A stretch of DNA of 64,000 nucleotides. Origin: Eubacteriaceae bacterium (GTDB lineage Bacteria; Bacillota; Clostridia; Oscillospirales; Acutalibacteraceae). Of the stretch, positions 25,037-34,356 are shown piece by piece. How positions within the stretch are numbered: position 1 is the first letter of the stretch; the number at the start of each line of letters is the position of its first letter. A model generated the notes under the pieces. It saw only the letters and a program-made list of their open reading frames with translations. It was not told where the DNA came from and did not search any database. The translations under genes and the position numbers were made by a program. The DNA lies in the NCBI GenBank assembly GCA_021770095.1, contig JAETRQ010000014.1:1-64000 (forward strand). Reading direction: 5' to 3'.

Positions 25037-27101
25037 ATTTGTTTTTCCCAAAGAACGCTCTATATGATGAGTTTTCTGCCAAAAGTTCTTGATGCGAGTT
25101 TTGATATACTCTACCATCGTCAATAAAAATAACTTCATCCACATAATCCACCATGTTTAACTTATGCGTTGAAATGAGGATAGTTTTATTCTTTAATATC
25201 CCATCCTTTCCAATTAAGCCATTTATTATTTTCTCTTCATCTAGAATATCAATATTGCTAGTTGCTTCATCTAATAAATACATATCAGCTTCTTTAATCA
25301 AACACCTAGCCAAACAGATTCTTTGCTCTTGTCCACGAGACAAATTTCTCCCCTTAGAAATATTGGTCATCCAATTTTGCGGTTGCTTCTTAATTATTTC
25401 CTCTATCCCAACTGCCTGACAAATCTCCAGTAATCTTTCATTTAAGCATTGTTGACCAAATAAAATGTTTTCCATTATACTCCCATCTAAAATAGAAGTT
25501 TCCTGATCAAGATAAATAGGTTTTGATGTATTTATTTCCTTATTAAATAAAACTTCTCCATGATAATCATTTAGTAAATTTGCAATAATTTTTAACAAGG
25601 TGGATTTTCCACTACCTGATGCACCAATAACAGCATACTTTTTCCCTTTTTCTATGTTTATATTTACCTCACTTAGACATTTAACTCTGCCATAATAATA
25701 TGACATATTTTTAATAATGACCTGCTGATCACTGTCCAACGTTGCATACTCTCTCTTTTTATCCTGCATAAATTGATCATCTAATAATTCCTGTGTTTTA
25801 TCAATATTAGGCAAAACATTATATATGGAATTTAAAGCTTGTGCGATTATTGCCACATTTTGAACCAACAAATACAATAACGGTATTAATGCCATTTGAT
25901 TAAAAACATCTTCGCCGGAATTGAGTACAATGTTAAGAATACTTATCGCAATTGGAACCATATATGTATATATATTGGTGAAAATACTTTGAATACTCTG
26001 TATCACGACTAAATGTCCATAATGTTCAGCTTGAATAACATTCTCACTATGCCACTTTTCCATAAAAACTTTTTCTACATCTAAAACTTTTATTGTTGGA
26101 ATGGTTCTAATAATGTTTTCACTTGTTGTATTTAACTGTATTAATTTCTGTGTATATTTATTACTTTCCATATATGAAATTTTACTGATGGATATATATA
26201 TCAGCAAATATATGATATTTACACCAAGTAAAACCATACTCAATAAAATGTTTTTATTTAATATTAATATTTGTACCAGAATAATAGTACATAAAGATAT
26301 AAGTGATGGAACTATTTTCAATAGTATTGCATCCTTAATCATACCTCTTGCATTTATACGATACAGTAAATCTCCATTGCTTCTAAAAGAAAAAAATTTA
26401 TAATTTTTCTCCATTAACCTATTAATTAATTTATTTCCATACAGTTGTTCGTACAGTATATTAAATCTTTTCGTCAGCATCCCTTGAATCATACTCCCTG
26501 TTCCAAGTAATACAATGGCTAACACTACTACTAAACTTAACTGAAAATATGATTCGTCTGTCCCCGCCAAAGAATACATATATGAATAGCTAACAGCAAC
26601 TATTTGAGTAAAAATGGAAGTGACAAATAAACCAGCTAAAATTAGAATCAACTTTTTATCACTAATAAATTCTATTAAATCATTTTTCTTTTTTCGTCTA
26701 TTCTTTACATGATCTTTTGCTTTCCCAATCGTTATAATAACTCCACTATAAATAGAATCAAACTCATTATAGGAATATGTTATTTTTCCAATTGCCGGAT
26801 CTATCCCGATAATTTTCTTTTTGGTAATTTTACTTATTACTACAAAATGTGAATTATTTACATATGCAATGAACGGCACACTTGCCCCACTCATTTCATG
26901 AAAACCCAGTCTATAGCCTTCAACATTAAACCCCAACTCGCCTAATACCTGCTTTAATTGCAGAACATTACTTCCAGCCATAGAAAGTTCTACTTTTTCA
27001 ACTAATTGATAAACTGGAATTTTACATCCATATGAATCCATAATCATAGCTGCACATGTTAGTAAACAATCTGATTTGTTCGTTTGTAATATTATTTTCA
27101 A
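25035..27101 (-). CDS. rumT: Bacteriocin ABC transporter with C39 peptidase (LanT)
   Basis: 688-aa processing exporter. An N-terminal C39 peptidase (residues 1-130) has catalytic Cys in NKSDCLLTC (Cys11), His in NNSHFVVI and Asp in GIDPAIG. A membrane domain follows (about 150-430), then an ATPase domain with GASGSGKSTLLK, LSRGQEQRICLARCL and MYLLDEATSNID. It should cleave the precursor after its double glycine and export the mature lantibiotic. It starts at TTG (27101) after GAGG, 17 bases behind the LanM stop, so it is co-transcribed with LanM. Confidence 0.94.
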   Translation of the reverse strand: MKIILQTNKSDCLLTCAAMIMDSYGCKIPVYQLVEKVELSMAGSNVLQLKQVLGELGFNVEGYRLGFHEMSGASVPFIAYVNNSHFVVISKITKKKIIGIDPAIGKITYSYNEFDSIYSGVIITIGKAKDHVKNRRKKKNDLIEFISDKKLILILAGLFVTSIFTQIVAVSYSYMYSLAGTDESYFQLSLVVVLAIVLLGTGSMIQGMLTKRFNILYEQLYGNKLINRLMEKNYKFFSFRSNGDLLYRINARGMIKDAILLKIVPSLISLCTIILVQILILNKNILLSMVLLGVNIIYLLIYISISKISYMESNKYTQKLIQLNTTSENIIRTIPTIKVLDVEKVFMEKWHSENVIQAEHYGHLVVIQSIQSIFTNIYTYMVPIAISILNIVLNSGEDVFNQMALIPLLYLLVQNVAIIAQALNSIYNVLPNIDKTQELLDDQFMQDKKREYATLDSDQQVIIKNMSYYYGRVKCLSEVNINIEKGKKYAVIGASGSGKSTLLKIIANLLNDYHGEVLFNKEINTSKPIYLDQETSILDGSIMENILFGQQCLNERLLEICQAVGIEEIIKKQPQNWMTNISKGRNLSRGQEQRICLARCLIKEADMYLLDEATSNIDILDEEKIINGLIGKDGILKNKTILISTHKLNMVDYVDEVIFIDDGRVYQNSHQELLAENSSYRAFFGKNK

Positions 27102-27118
27102 CTTTTTTTACCTCATTT

Positions 27119-29884
27119 CTAAATAGTTTCAATAAATAATATTGAAGGCAGTTGTTCATTACTCACTCTATTTAACACATATTGAATCCCTGATTCACCA
27201 ACCATAAAGCCTAATGAATTAATTGCCCCGGCTGCTCCAATACAACTAAAGCCATTCAGTTCTCCGAGTTCCTTTGTTTTTTTAATATACCTACTACTTT
27301 CAAAATCTATATTGAAAATTTTATTATAAGAAAGCAGATAGTCAATAAAGGCAAAATTACCATGACACAACGAATAATTTTGAGTATCCAATTTAAGGCT
27401 AAGGATTTCCATATAATATTGATGTAATTGCTTTGACAACTCTTGATCCGTTATGTCGATTATTCCATCCTTAACAAAATCATATTTTTTCCATATCAAT
27501 CTTGCAATCATCATTCCGCATGAACCATGACACCAAAAATGTGAATGGCTTTTTTTATCTGTTCTTAAATCTTGCCACTCAAAATCTCCCAAATATAATT
27601 TATTTTCATATTTTAATAATTTATCTACAATAGTATAAAAACTTTCATTTTTTGTTAATCTATTCATGCACAAAATCGAAGTGATAATTCCAGAATATCC
27701 ATGCGCAAAACTGGCATAATTGCTATTTTTAACCATAATTTCTATCTTAAAGTTTTTCAAAAAATAATTTGAAATGCTAATTATCATATCCTTTGCGAAC
27801 TCATCTTTTTCGTGTCGTGAAAAGAAATAAATCACGGAGGAATGAATACCCGAAAGAGTATCATTTTCATTTGTTTTTACTATATTATTTCTAATTAACC
27901 TTTGTATTTTTTCAATACACTTCTCTACTTTTGATACATCTAAAATATTATTTTCTTTTATCAAAACCAAAAAAGCATATATTCCAGTAAGTCCACAAAA
28001 ATACGAAATATTATACTCATTGAAGTTACCTCTATCACACAAATAGTCAACTGTATAGAAAATATCATGAATGATTAATTTTGCTTCTTTATCTTTTTTA
28101 TTTATATATTCTGAAATATACATATATCCAATACCGACTATGCCTGAATATAGCGACATATCCAACATTGAATATTCCAATTGTTCTCTATCATTTACCA
28201 TCAAACCAATCCAGCTTACGGTTTTATCCAATCCCACAATCCTTTTGCTGTCAATTCCATTCCTTAACATTTCATGAGTATTATTAGATAATATATTATT
28301 CTTTTCATCTAATTTCATATTCATATATTCAATCCCTAAAGCAATATTAGTTGCTATGGAATCTGTTATCATCTTTTTTTGTTCTGAAATAATTTCATCA
28401 TTTATTTGATAGTCAATAATTTCAGATATTTTACTTGCAGAAATCTCATGCATCTCTAATACCTTAACTGTCTCACTTTTGTGATAACCATAAACTTCAT
28501 TCCTATCAATATTCCAATAAAAACTAGGAATGTTTCCACTCTCTAATTCAGCGACCTCAAAAGCATAAACTTCCTGATTAAATTGATTATTCCTTTTTAA
28601 ATTGAGCAATAATTTATTAAACAATTCCATATTATTTCTATACTTAGGCTCATTTTTTATACGCACAATTTTTGAATATCCCTTAGTCATATTCAAAATT
28701 ATGCGTGCCTCTACTTTGCTCAAATTATCTAAAATATATTTTTTAATTGTATCAATATTTTTTTCACATATTAATGCAGCTTCCTCAAAACCTTTAGATA
28801 CATAATCACCATACAGTAATGGATCTATATCCATGTTGGGCAAATGATTATACTGCTTTATAATTTCGTTATTTGAATATATATATAAATCGTCTCTGTT
28901 TTCATTTTCTATTTTTTCTACTGTAATTTTTATACCTTTATTAGATAGACAGCTAACATCTCCACCAAAATATTCCGTCATTGAAAATATAGGAATTAAA
29001 CCTGTTGCCATTACACCATACACTAATTTTTTTGTTGCCAGATACTGAGCATTATAATCAAATTTATGGGTATCAAAAAAAAGATATGAAGAAAAAATTG
29101 TCTCCACGTCAGTAATTACTGGATATTGATTATGTGCAATTATATTTTCATAATGCAAATCATTTATCCCAAGCAGATATGATACAAATAGAATTTTTCC
29201 ATAATTAAAATAAAATTGATTTATCTCATTTTGTTTATAAATCTCTGTATGATCAATAAACCTAACCCACATACCATTTTTTTCTAACACACAATCGTAT
29301 AAATCTATATATTCTTCACAGAAAAAAAATCTCAATATTTCTTTTAAAAATACTATATTTTCCCCCTTTGTTGGCTTAAAAACAATTTTATTTCCTGATT
29401 CAAATAGTATAACTACTACACATTTGTTATTATGCCAATCACCACCATTAATTATTTCTGCAATATTTTCTTTTTCTGTTCCAAAGAAATATTTACAAAT
29501 TTTCCTCTCATCACTTTTAAATGATGAAATGACATTTAATATATACACAAACTTTTCTTTTATTTCACTATATATTTGTGATTTCATTAATGGGAAAGTT
29601 TTTTCCATAGCGGTTATACTATAATCTGTATTTGCGAAAAAACTATATCTTTCTTCAGGCGTATCTCCAACCAAGTTTCCAGAAACTCGTTCTAAATTCA
29701 TACAATACACCAGCGATTTAAAGCATTTTATAAAAATGTCTTTTTCAAACAAGTTTTTGACAATATCACTGTATAAAAACTCAATATTTATCTTTTCTTC
29801 TTTTTCCAGCTTTTTTACAATATACCTATATATATACTCAATATAAAGCACGCAAAATCTTTTATCCGAAAATTTTTTATCCAT
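27119..29884 (-). CDS. rumM: Type II lanthipeptide synthetase LanM
   Basis: 921-aa bifunctional enzyme that dehydrates Ser/Thr and forms lanthionine rings on the precursor encoded just upstream. The N-terminal dehydratase half shows the kinase-like catalytic region LHYENIIAHNQYPVITDVE and FKPTKGENI. The C-terminal cyclase half (about 570-921) has zinc ligands in HFWCHGSCG (near residue 785) and SLCHGNFAF (Cys-His near 840). Length and motifs are typical of LanM. Start ATG at 29884 after AGGAGAT. A strong hairpin separates it from the precursor gene and probably lowers its expression. Confidence 0.95.
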   Translation of the reverse strand: MDKKFSDKRFCVLYIEYIYRYIVKKLEKEEKINIEFLYSDIVKNLFEKDIFIKCFKSLVYCMNLERVSGNLVGDTPEERYSFFANTDYSITAMEKTFPLMKSQIYSEIKEKFVYILNVISSFKSDERKICKYFFGTEKENIAEIINGGDWHNNKCVVVILFESGNKIVFKPTKGENIVFLKEILRFFFCEEYIDLYDCVLEKNGMWVRFIDHTEIYKQNEINQFYFNYGKILFVSYLLGINDLHYENIIAHNQYPVITDVETIFSSYLFFDTHKFDYNAQYLATKKLVYGVMATGLIPIFSMTEYFGGDVSCLSNKGIKITVEKIENENRDDLYIYSNNEIIKQYNHLPNMDIDPLLYGDYVSKGFEEAALICEKNIDTIKKYILDNLSKVEARIILNMTKGYSKIVRIKNEPKYRNNMELFNKLLLNLKRNNQFNQEVYAFEVAELESGNIPSFYWNIDRNEVYGYHKSETVKVLEMHEISASKISEIIDYQINDEIISEQKKMITDSIATNIALGIEYMNMKLDEKNNILSNNTHEMLRNGIDSKRIVGLDKTVSWIGLMVNDREQLEYSMLDMSLYSGIVGIGYMYISEYINKKDKEAKLIIHDIFYTVDYLCDRGNFNEYNISYFCGLTGIYAFLVLIKENNILDVSKVEKCIEKIQRLIRNNIVKTNENDTLSGIHSSVIYFFSRHEKDEFAKDMIISISNYFLKNFKIEIMVKNSNYASFAHGYSGIITSILCMNRLTKNESFYTIVDKLLKYENKLYLGDFEWQDLRTDKKSHSHFWCHGSCGMMIARLIWKKYDFVKDGIIDITDQELSKQLHQYYMEILSLKLDTQNYSLCHGNFAFIDYLLSYNKIFNIDFESSRYIKKTKELGELNGFSCIGAAGAINSLGFMVGESGIQYVLNRVSNEQLPSILFIETI

Positions 29885-29935
29885 ATCATTATCTCCTAAC
29901 TTATTTGAAAATTTGTTTATGTTTTTATATTATCA

Positions 29936-29968
29936 CATGAGCCGCTTAGATTTTCTAAGCGGCTCATG
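29936..29968 (-). terminator. Attenuating hairpin between precursor and lanM
   Basis: Perfect 15-bp stem (CATGAGCCGCTTAGA / TCTAAGCGGCTCATG) with a three-base loop and no long U-run. It probably gives partial termination or 3' protection of the short precursor mRNA. Confidence 0.8.
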
Positions 29969-29999
29969 AATAATCCTATTCGAGCATCATGGTTACTCT

Positions 30000-30146
30000 T
30001 TATGAGCAGCAAGTAAATATGAACTGCCAAGTGTTCATGTTGCACTCATGGCTGATAGTGGTAAACACACCATCTCCGCCGCCAAGGATCTGCTCCAGCT
30101 CGTTTTCTTCCATCGGGTTCGTTAATTTCAAAATGTCTTCTCTCAT
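30000..30146 (-). CDS. rumA: Ruminococcin A-like lantibiotic precursor
   Basis: 48-aa precursor with AAGGAGG before its ATG. The leader MREDILKLTNPMEENELEQI ends in LGG; cleavage by the C39 domain after this double glycine would give GDGVFTTISHECNMNTWQFI followed by FTCCS. The TISHEC...NTWxF...TCC pattern belongs to the lacticin 481 group (streptococcin A-FF22, macedocin, ruminococcin A). Compared with ruminococcin A as I remember it (GNGVLKTISHECNMNTWQFL then FTCC), there are about four changes and one extra C-terminal Ser. Only one precursor gene is present here, where R. gnavus has three. Confidence 0.95.
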   Translation of the reverse strand: MREDILKLTNPMEENELEQILGGGDGVFTTISHECNMNTWQFIFTCCS

Positions 30147-30196
30147 TGTTTATTCCTCCTTAAAATGTATTTCATGCCCGAATAGATTATGTGATT

Positions 30197-30247
30197 ATTG
30201 TATCATTCATTTTTCCGAAATTATTTTACTCGTAATTTTTCCGAGTT
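30197..30247 (-). promoter_or_regulatory. Lantibiotic precursor promoter with direct repeats
   Basis: A -10 TACAAT (30197-30202, minus strand) is preceded by two copies of TCGGAAAAAT about 26 bp apart (30209-30218 and 30235-30244). The repeats overlap or flank the -35 position and are candidate sites for the lantibiotic response regulator. No TTGCAGAAA-type box is present here. Confidence 0.6.
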
Positions 30248-30380
30248 TAAATGAAACTTTTCCCTTTTTAGACTATAAAATCAATATGCTTCTTCCTTAT
30301 AAATTGTCTACAATATATTTAATGCTCAATATTTGGGAAATAGATTGACATAACCTGAAATAATGTAAACCTCTTTTTAC

Positions 30381-30429
30381 AAAAAAACTGCCATATATGT
30401 AAGTCGCCCTACACATATGGCAGTTTTTT
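30381..30429. terminator. Terminator of agrD1
   Basis: Stem AAAACTGCCATATATGT / ACACATATGGCAGTTTT with U-runs on both strands, 14 bases after the agrD1 stop. Confidence 0.85.
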
Positions 30430-30442
30430 CTGTATGCCTTTC

Positions 30443-30589
30443 TTATCTGAAAAGCTTCTTGATCCCTGTCGGCTGCTTGGGCTGATGTAGACAGTACATA
30501 CATCTGCTGTCGGCTGCTGCTTTCACAGAATTACGTGCTACTTTTTCCAAAATTGTAGCTGTAATATTTTTCTTTCCGTTGCCTGACAT
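30443..30589 (-). CDS. agrD: AgrD-type autoinducer peptide precursor 1
   Basis: 48-aa precursor of a cyclic peptide pheromone. An amphipathic N-terminal helix (TATILEKVARNSVKAAADSR) precedes the core with Cys30 and Cys33 (RCMYCLHQPKQP), then an acidic-poor tail TGIKKLFR. The helix - Cys - HQPKQP order is the AgrD layout in Clostridia, where the core is cyclised through a thiolactone by AgrB. GGAGG precedes the ATG. Unusually it is transcribed divergently from the XRE-agrA-agrC-agrB operon. It has a stand-alone promoter with a 21-bp direct repeat and a strong terminator. Confidence 0.88.
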   Translation of the reverse strand: MSGNGKKNITATILEKVARNSVKAAADSRCMYCLHQPKQPTGIKKLFR

Positions 30590-30621
30590 ATAATACACCT
30601 CCAATTTCATTTTTCAGTAAA

Positions 30622-30680
30622 AGTATACCTTATTCTACAGCTTATTCTGATGACATGTTGAAATTCCGATACAGCATGTA
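30622..30680 (-). promoter_or_regulatory. agrD1 promoter with 21-bp spaced direct repeat
   Basis: Minus-strand -10 TATACT (30622-30627) and weak -35 TCAGAA (30645-30650). Just upstream, two ACATG-centred motifs (30654-30658 and 30675-30679) are 21 bp apart, the spacing expected for a LytTR dimer. The sequence differs from the TTGCAGAAA boxes, so system 1 may have its own specificity. Confidence 0.5.
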
Positions 30681-30817
30681 ATTTTTCCCTTAGAAAGTGC
30701 ATTTACCGATATTGTATCTATATCTTTACTCATATATGCGTATTTGCCTACTCACTCATGTTGTTGGAATATTTCTAACTAATGTGTAAAAATAATAATA
30801 GAAAGGAAGTTGTACAT

Positions 30818-31216
30818 ATGCCAAGCAATCGTATTCGTGAACTTAGAAAGAGTTTAGGCTTATCCCAAGAAGCTCTTGCCAAAGAACTAGGAACTACACA
30901 GCAAGCGGTAAGCAGAATGGAAAATAACGCCTATGATATTCCAACTGATATACTTGTAAATATGTCAGACAAATATAATGTCACTACCGACTACATACTT
31001 GGAATTTCTGATGTAAAACGTGATTACAACGGACAGTACCGCATGAATCAGGAAATGGATAGGTGCTATGATATTGTCCGCCGCTATCAGAAATTATCCG
31101 AAATCAACCAAAAGACACTCCGCTGCATACTTGAGCGCTTAGAGCAGGCGCAAAAGGAAAGCGAGGACGCATCTGCAAAGGAAGTGGATAAAAATGCTGA
31201 GAATAGCAATATGTGA
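30818..31216 (+). CDS. XRE-family regulator heading the agr1 operon
   Basis: 132-aa protein with an N-terminal helix-turn-helix (MPSNRIRELRKSLGLSQEAL...GTTQQAVSRMENN) and a C-terminal part of unknown fold ending in a charged tail. Start at 30818 after AAAGGAAG; the frame is open from 30782, but that start lacks a site. Its end overlaps the agrA1 start by 23 bases, so the two are translated from one mRNA. The coupling of an XRE protein to an Agr two-component system suggests extra control of the signalling operon; inference. Confidence 0.87.
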   Translation: MPSNRIRELRKSLGLSQEALAKELGTTQQAVSRMENNAYDIPTDILVNMSDKYNVTTDYILGISDVKRDYNGQYRMNQEMDRCYDIVRRYQKLSEINQKTLRCILERLEQAQKESEDASAKEVDKNAENSNM

Positions 31217-31937
31217 TGATGATTCAAAATTTACCGGGGAAATTGAATCTCTTGTGCTTCAGGAAAGCCGTAAGTTAGGCATCCGTGTGGAAACCGAAGT
31301 TTTTTCTGACGGCAAAACGCTTTTAAAAAGCATTCAGGACGGCGAGCATTATCAACTTATATTTATTGACATCGAAATGAAGCAGGTGGACGGAATAACG
31401 GCTGCGAGGCACATCCGTGAGATAGACAGGACTGTGTTGCTGATTTATGTATCGGGTTATGATAAATATTTAAAGGAGCTGTTTGAAGTGGAGCCATTCC
31501 GCTTTCTGTCAAAGCCTTTAAACCCTGCCCAGTTTGCCCGCTATTTTAAGGAATCATGTAAGCGCATCAATGAGACGGAAGTATTCTACCAGTTTTCATT
31601 CAACAAGGAAATTCGGAAAGTGCCAGTAAGAGACATCGTTTATTTTGAAAGCAATAACAGGATTGTTTATATCCACCTGAAAGACAGTTCTGACGAACAT
31701 TTTTATGGAAAGCTCAATAATGTGGAAAAGGAACTGGCAGCAAGCAGGCAGTATTTTCTGCGCATACACCAGTCCTTTTTAGTAAATTACGACTATGTTA
31801 AGAAGATGAACTTTTTCAATATTACTATCAGCTACATGGGAAAAGAAATGGAATTGAAAATCAGCGAGGATCGGCAAAAGGAAGTGCGCCAGCAGCTTTG
31901 TAAAATTGCAGGCGGAAAGGCGGTCATAGAAGAATGA
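31194..31937 (+). CDS. agrA: LytTR response regulator (AgrA-like) 1
   Basis: 247-aa regulator. The receiver domain (MLRIAICDDDSKF...LIFIDIEMKQVDG, phospho-Asp near residue 57) is followed by a LytTR DNA-binding domain (VRDIVYFESNNRIVYIHLKD ... FLRIHQSFLVNYDYV). LytTR regulators bind direct repeats of about 9 bp spaced by two helical turns. It overlaps the XRE gene before it and the kinase gene after it (4 bases). Its target is likely the agrD1 promoter with the ACATG repeat. Confidence 0.93.
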   Translation: MLRIAICDDDSKFTGEIESLVLQESRKLGIRVETEVFSDGKTLLKSIQDGEHYQLIFIDIEMKQVDGITAARHIREIDRTVLLIYVSGYDKYLKELFEVEPFRFLSKPLNPAQFARYFKESCKRINETEVFYQFSFNKEIRKVPVRDIVYFESNNRIVYIHLKDSSDEHFYGKLNNVEKELAASRQYFLRIHQSFLVNYDYVKKMNFFNITISYMGKEMELKISEDRQKEVRQQLCKIAGGKAVIEE

Positions 31938-33244
31938 CTGAATATTTAACGATAATATCAGAACTGTTCCTGTCGCTGCTCCATCTCCTCATTATACGAA
32001 AATATATGAATGTATTTTGGGGACCGGAGATCCGGAATTTAAAAGGTTACATAGAGTGGTGCATATATTATGTTTTTCTGCTCGTAGGCAATATCAGTTC
32101 TGTGTTCCCACCCCATCTGTTATTGGTTGGGAATGTCCTTCTGATATTTATGATCAGCTCGGCTACCCGTAAGAGAAGCATTAAGCAGCGTTGCATATTT
32201 TCTTTATTGATATGCACTGTATGGATGTTAGTGGAAGTCATTGTCATGATGATACTGACATTTGTCGGTTTTGATTCCAGAACGCTTCAGGATGCCGGAA
32301 GTTTCATATCTAAAATATGTATGCTGCTGTTATCAGTTATCATAAACCACTTCATCAAGGATAAGCACTATTCCGAAATTCCCCTGCTTTACTTTTTGAG
32401 TATTTTACTGATACCAGTCAGCAGCATTTATGTGATGCACCATATATTCCTCATTGCGGCTACTCATAGTGAGTATAGGATATTCTCCGCCACTGCGAGT
32501 TTCCTGCTGCTTGTTGTAAACTATATTATCTTTGAAGTCTACGACTGGATCAGTCGGAACGCTGAACTGCGTGAACAAAACCGACTGTATGCACAGCAAC
32601 TGGAACTCTGCAGCCAGCAGGCAGAAGAACGTGAAAGCCTCTATCTTGAAATCCGCAGAATCCGGCATGATTTAAAAAATCATCTTTCCGGGCTTCTTGG
32701 AATGGTTCAGACAGGACAGATCAGCGATGCAGAGGAATACATACTGCGAATGTTAGATATCGGTGTCGGAAATCGTTCGGAGGAAGTTTCCCGCAGCGGT
32801 AATATCGTTATAGATTCCTTAATCAATCATGCATATGCCGCAGCGCAAAAAGATAACATACAGTTTGATGTCAATGTTCTCGTACCCGCATCCCTTCCAT
32901 TTGAAAGCGGACATTTAGCCATTATTTTAGGAAACCTACTGGAAAATGCTCTGGAAGCCTGCCGGGATATTCCAGACGAAAAAGGATTTATATGCCTTGA
33001 TATTTCTTATGCCAAAGACATTTTTCAGCTATGCATAAAAAACAACTATCAGGCAAAGCGGAAAAAAGATAATATCGGTCACTATCTAACCACCAAAAAC
33101 GACAACATATATCATGGTCTTGGGCTTTCATCCATAAACCATGCTGTTGTAAATTATCATGGGCAAATGGATATAACAGACACCGACAATCTGTTTCAGG
33201 TCATTGTCGTCATGTATGGTTCATATTCAGAGAAAGCCGGATAA
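31934..33244 (+). CDS. agrC: AgrC-like sensor kinase 1
   Basis: 436-aa peptide-sensing kinase. Six hydrophobic segments occupy the first 210 residues. A coiled-coil linker (REQNRLYAQQLELCSQQAEE) leads to the GHKL kinase domain with IRRIRHDLKNHLSGLLG (phospho-His), GNLLENALEAC (N-box) and HGLGLSSIN. This is the HPK10/AgrC type that recognises cyclic peptides. It is encoded between agrA1 and agrB1. Confidence 0.92.
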   Translation: MTEYLTIISELFLSLLHLLIIRKYMNVFWGPEIRNLKGYIEWCIYYVFLLVGNISSVFPPHLLLVGNVLLIFMISSATRKRSIKQRCIFSLLICTVWMLVEVIVMMILTFVGFDSRTLQDAGSFISKICMLLLSVIINHFIKDKHYSEIPLLYFLSILLIPVSSIYVMHHIFLIAATHSEYRIFSATASFLLLVVNYIIFEVYDWISRNAELREQNRLYAQQLELCSQQAEERESLYLEIRRIRHDLKNHLSGLLGMVQTGQISDAEEYILRMLDIGVGNRSEEVSRSGNIVIDSLINHAYAAAQKDNIQFDVNVLVPASLPFESGHLAIILGNLLENALEACRDIPDEKGFICLDISYAKDIFQLCIKNNYQAKRKKDNIGHYLTTKNDNIYHGLGLSSINHAVVNYHGQMDITDTDNLFQVIVVMYGSYSEKAG

Positions 33245-33278
33245 CAAATGATTGATTTCATTTTTTTAAGGAGCTGTC

Positions 33279-33848
33279 ATGGAACATTTAGCAAAAAGGT
33301 TAGCAGAATATATATGTGAAAAAGAAATTATTACCGAGGAAATGACGGAGGTCTACCAGTACGGCTTCCAGTGCTTTTTGGAACTGTCTGCGAGTACCGT
33401 ATGCAGCATTATAATAGCGTTGTTTCTCGGTATGCTGCCTGAATGCCTCTTCTTTTTCCTGCTTTTTATCCCCATGCGCTCTTACGGCGGCGGCTTGCAT
33501 ATGAAAACATATTTTGCCTGTTTTATAGGCTCCTGCCTCATACTCACAACTTCTCTGCTAGCAGTAAAATATTTAACAATCCCCATTCCGATTTCTTTTA
33601 CACTGTATCTGCTTGCTGCCATATTGATCCTGTTTATTGGTCCGGTTGACCATCCGAATCGGGAAGTAGATGCACAGGAAAACCGCACATTCATTAAGAG
33701 AACCTATTTTACGTTGTTTGCCAGCCTTTTATTGGCTATATTATTCATTTTCATGCAAAATGCAAGATATATGCTGCTTCAAGCAATCGTATTTGTTTTT
33801 ATCTCTGCTACTTCCCTCATCGGACGTCTGATATACAGGCAGACTTAG
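33279..33848 (+). CDS. agrB: AgrB-like pheromone-processing peptidase 1
   Basis: 189-aa integral membrane cysteine peptidase. The AgrB hallmark RSYGGGLHMKTYFAC contains the catalytic His and Cys; about five membrane segments surround it. It should cleave the tail of AgrD1 and form the thiolactone ring. It is last in the agr1 operon. Its stop codon overlaps that of the convergent gene 33845-34213 (TTAG), leaving no space for a terminator between them. Confidence 0.92.
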   Translation: MEHLAKRLAEYICEKEIITEEMTEVYQYGFQCFLELSASTVCSIIIALFLGMLPECLFFFLLFIPMRSYGGGLHMKTYFACFIGSCLILTTSLLAVKYLTIPIPISFTLYLLAAILILFIGPVDHPNREVDAQENRTFIKRTYFTLFASLLLAILFIFMQNARYMLLQAIVFVFISATSLIGRLIYRQT

Positions 33849-34213
33849 CTTCCTTGTTGCAACACAGCCTGTATTTTATCCTGCCAGCTTAGAATCTCCT
33901 GCTTGTACTGCTCCCGCAGGCTGTCCGGCACTTCATCATCAAGCCTGCAAATATCATCATAGTCTTTTCTTGGGAGTAGCTCCCTGTTTTCGTAAAACCA
34001 CTGCCAGCGCCAGTTGCGAAGCAGGCTCTCCGCCATAACCTCCGGCGAGGAAAAGATTTCATCAACTATCATTGATAGGTTCTGTCCTTCCGCTTTGCTC
34101 AATAAACCAACCAGGGACACATAACCCACCTGATAGATATACGCAATATGGTAATCCTTCGATTTTTCAAGAACATCCGAAAAAATACTTATCAGTCCTT
34201 TGTATTTATCCAT
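33845..34213 (-). CDS. Hypothetical cytoplasmic protein under tandem-box control
   Basis: 122-aa acidic protein (MDKYKGLISIFSDVLEKSKD). The start at 34213 (or 34216) follows AAGGAGAG. It is predicted largely helical and rich in Trp/Tyr (RNWRWQWFYENRELLPRKDY); no signal peptide. I do not recognise a family. It lies behind tandem-box site E and is transcribed towards agrB1, so quorum signalling could produce antisense transcription into the end of the agr1 operon. An immunity or adaptor role is possible but not shown. Confidence 0.75.
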   Translation of the reverse strand: MDKYKGLISIFSDVLEKSKDYHIAYIYQVGYVSLVGLLSKAEGQNLSMIVDEIFSSPEVMAESLLRNWRWQWFYENRELLPRKDYDDICRLDDEVPDSLREQYKQEILSWQDKIQAVLQQGS

Positions 34214-34356
34214 CATACACTCTCCTTCGTCCAATGCAGTAATGTGTGCAAGCCACATTTCCCGTAAATATGAGTTTTGATACCTTACCGAATTTTATAG
34301 AAACAATTTAATCTTAGTGAAAACCTATATGTACAAAATCTTTGCATACATATTTA

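Noticed and set aside
30297-30503. 68-codon minus-strand frame overlapping agrD1
   Set aside because: It covers the agrD1 terminator and reads the peptide gene in the wrong frame; the 48-codon agrD1 frame with GGAGG is clearly better.
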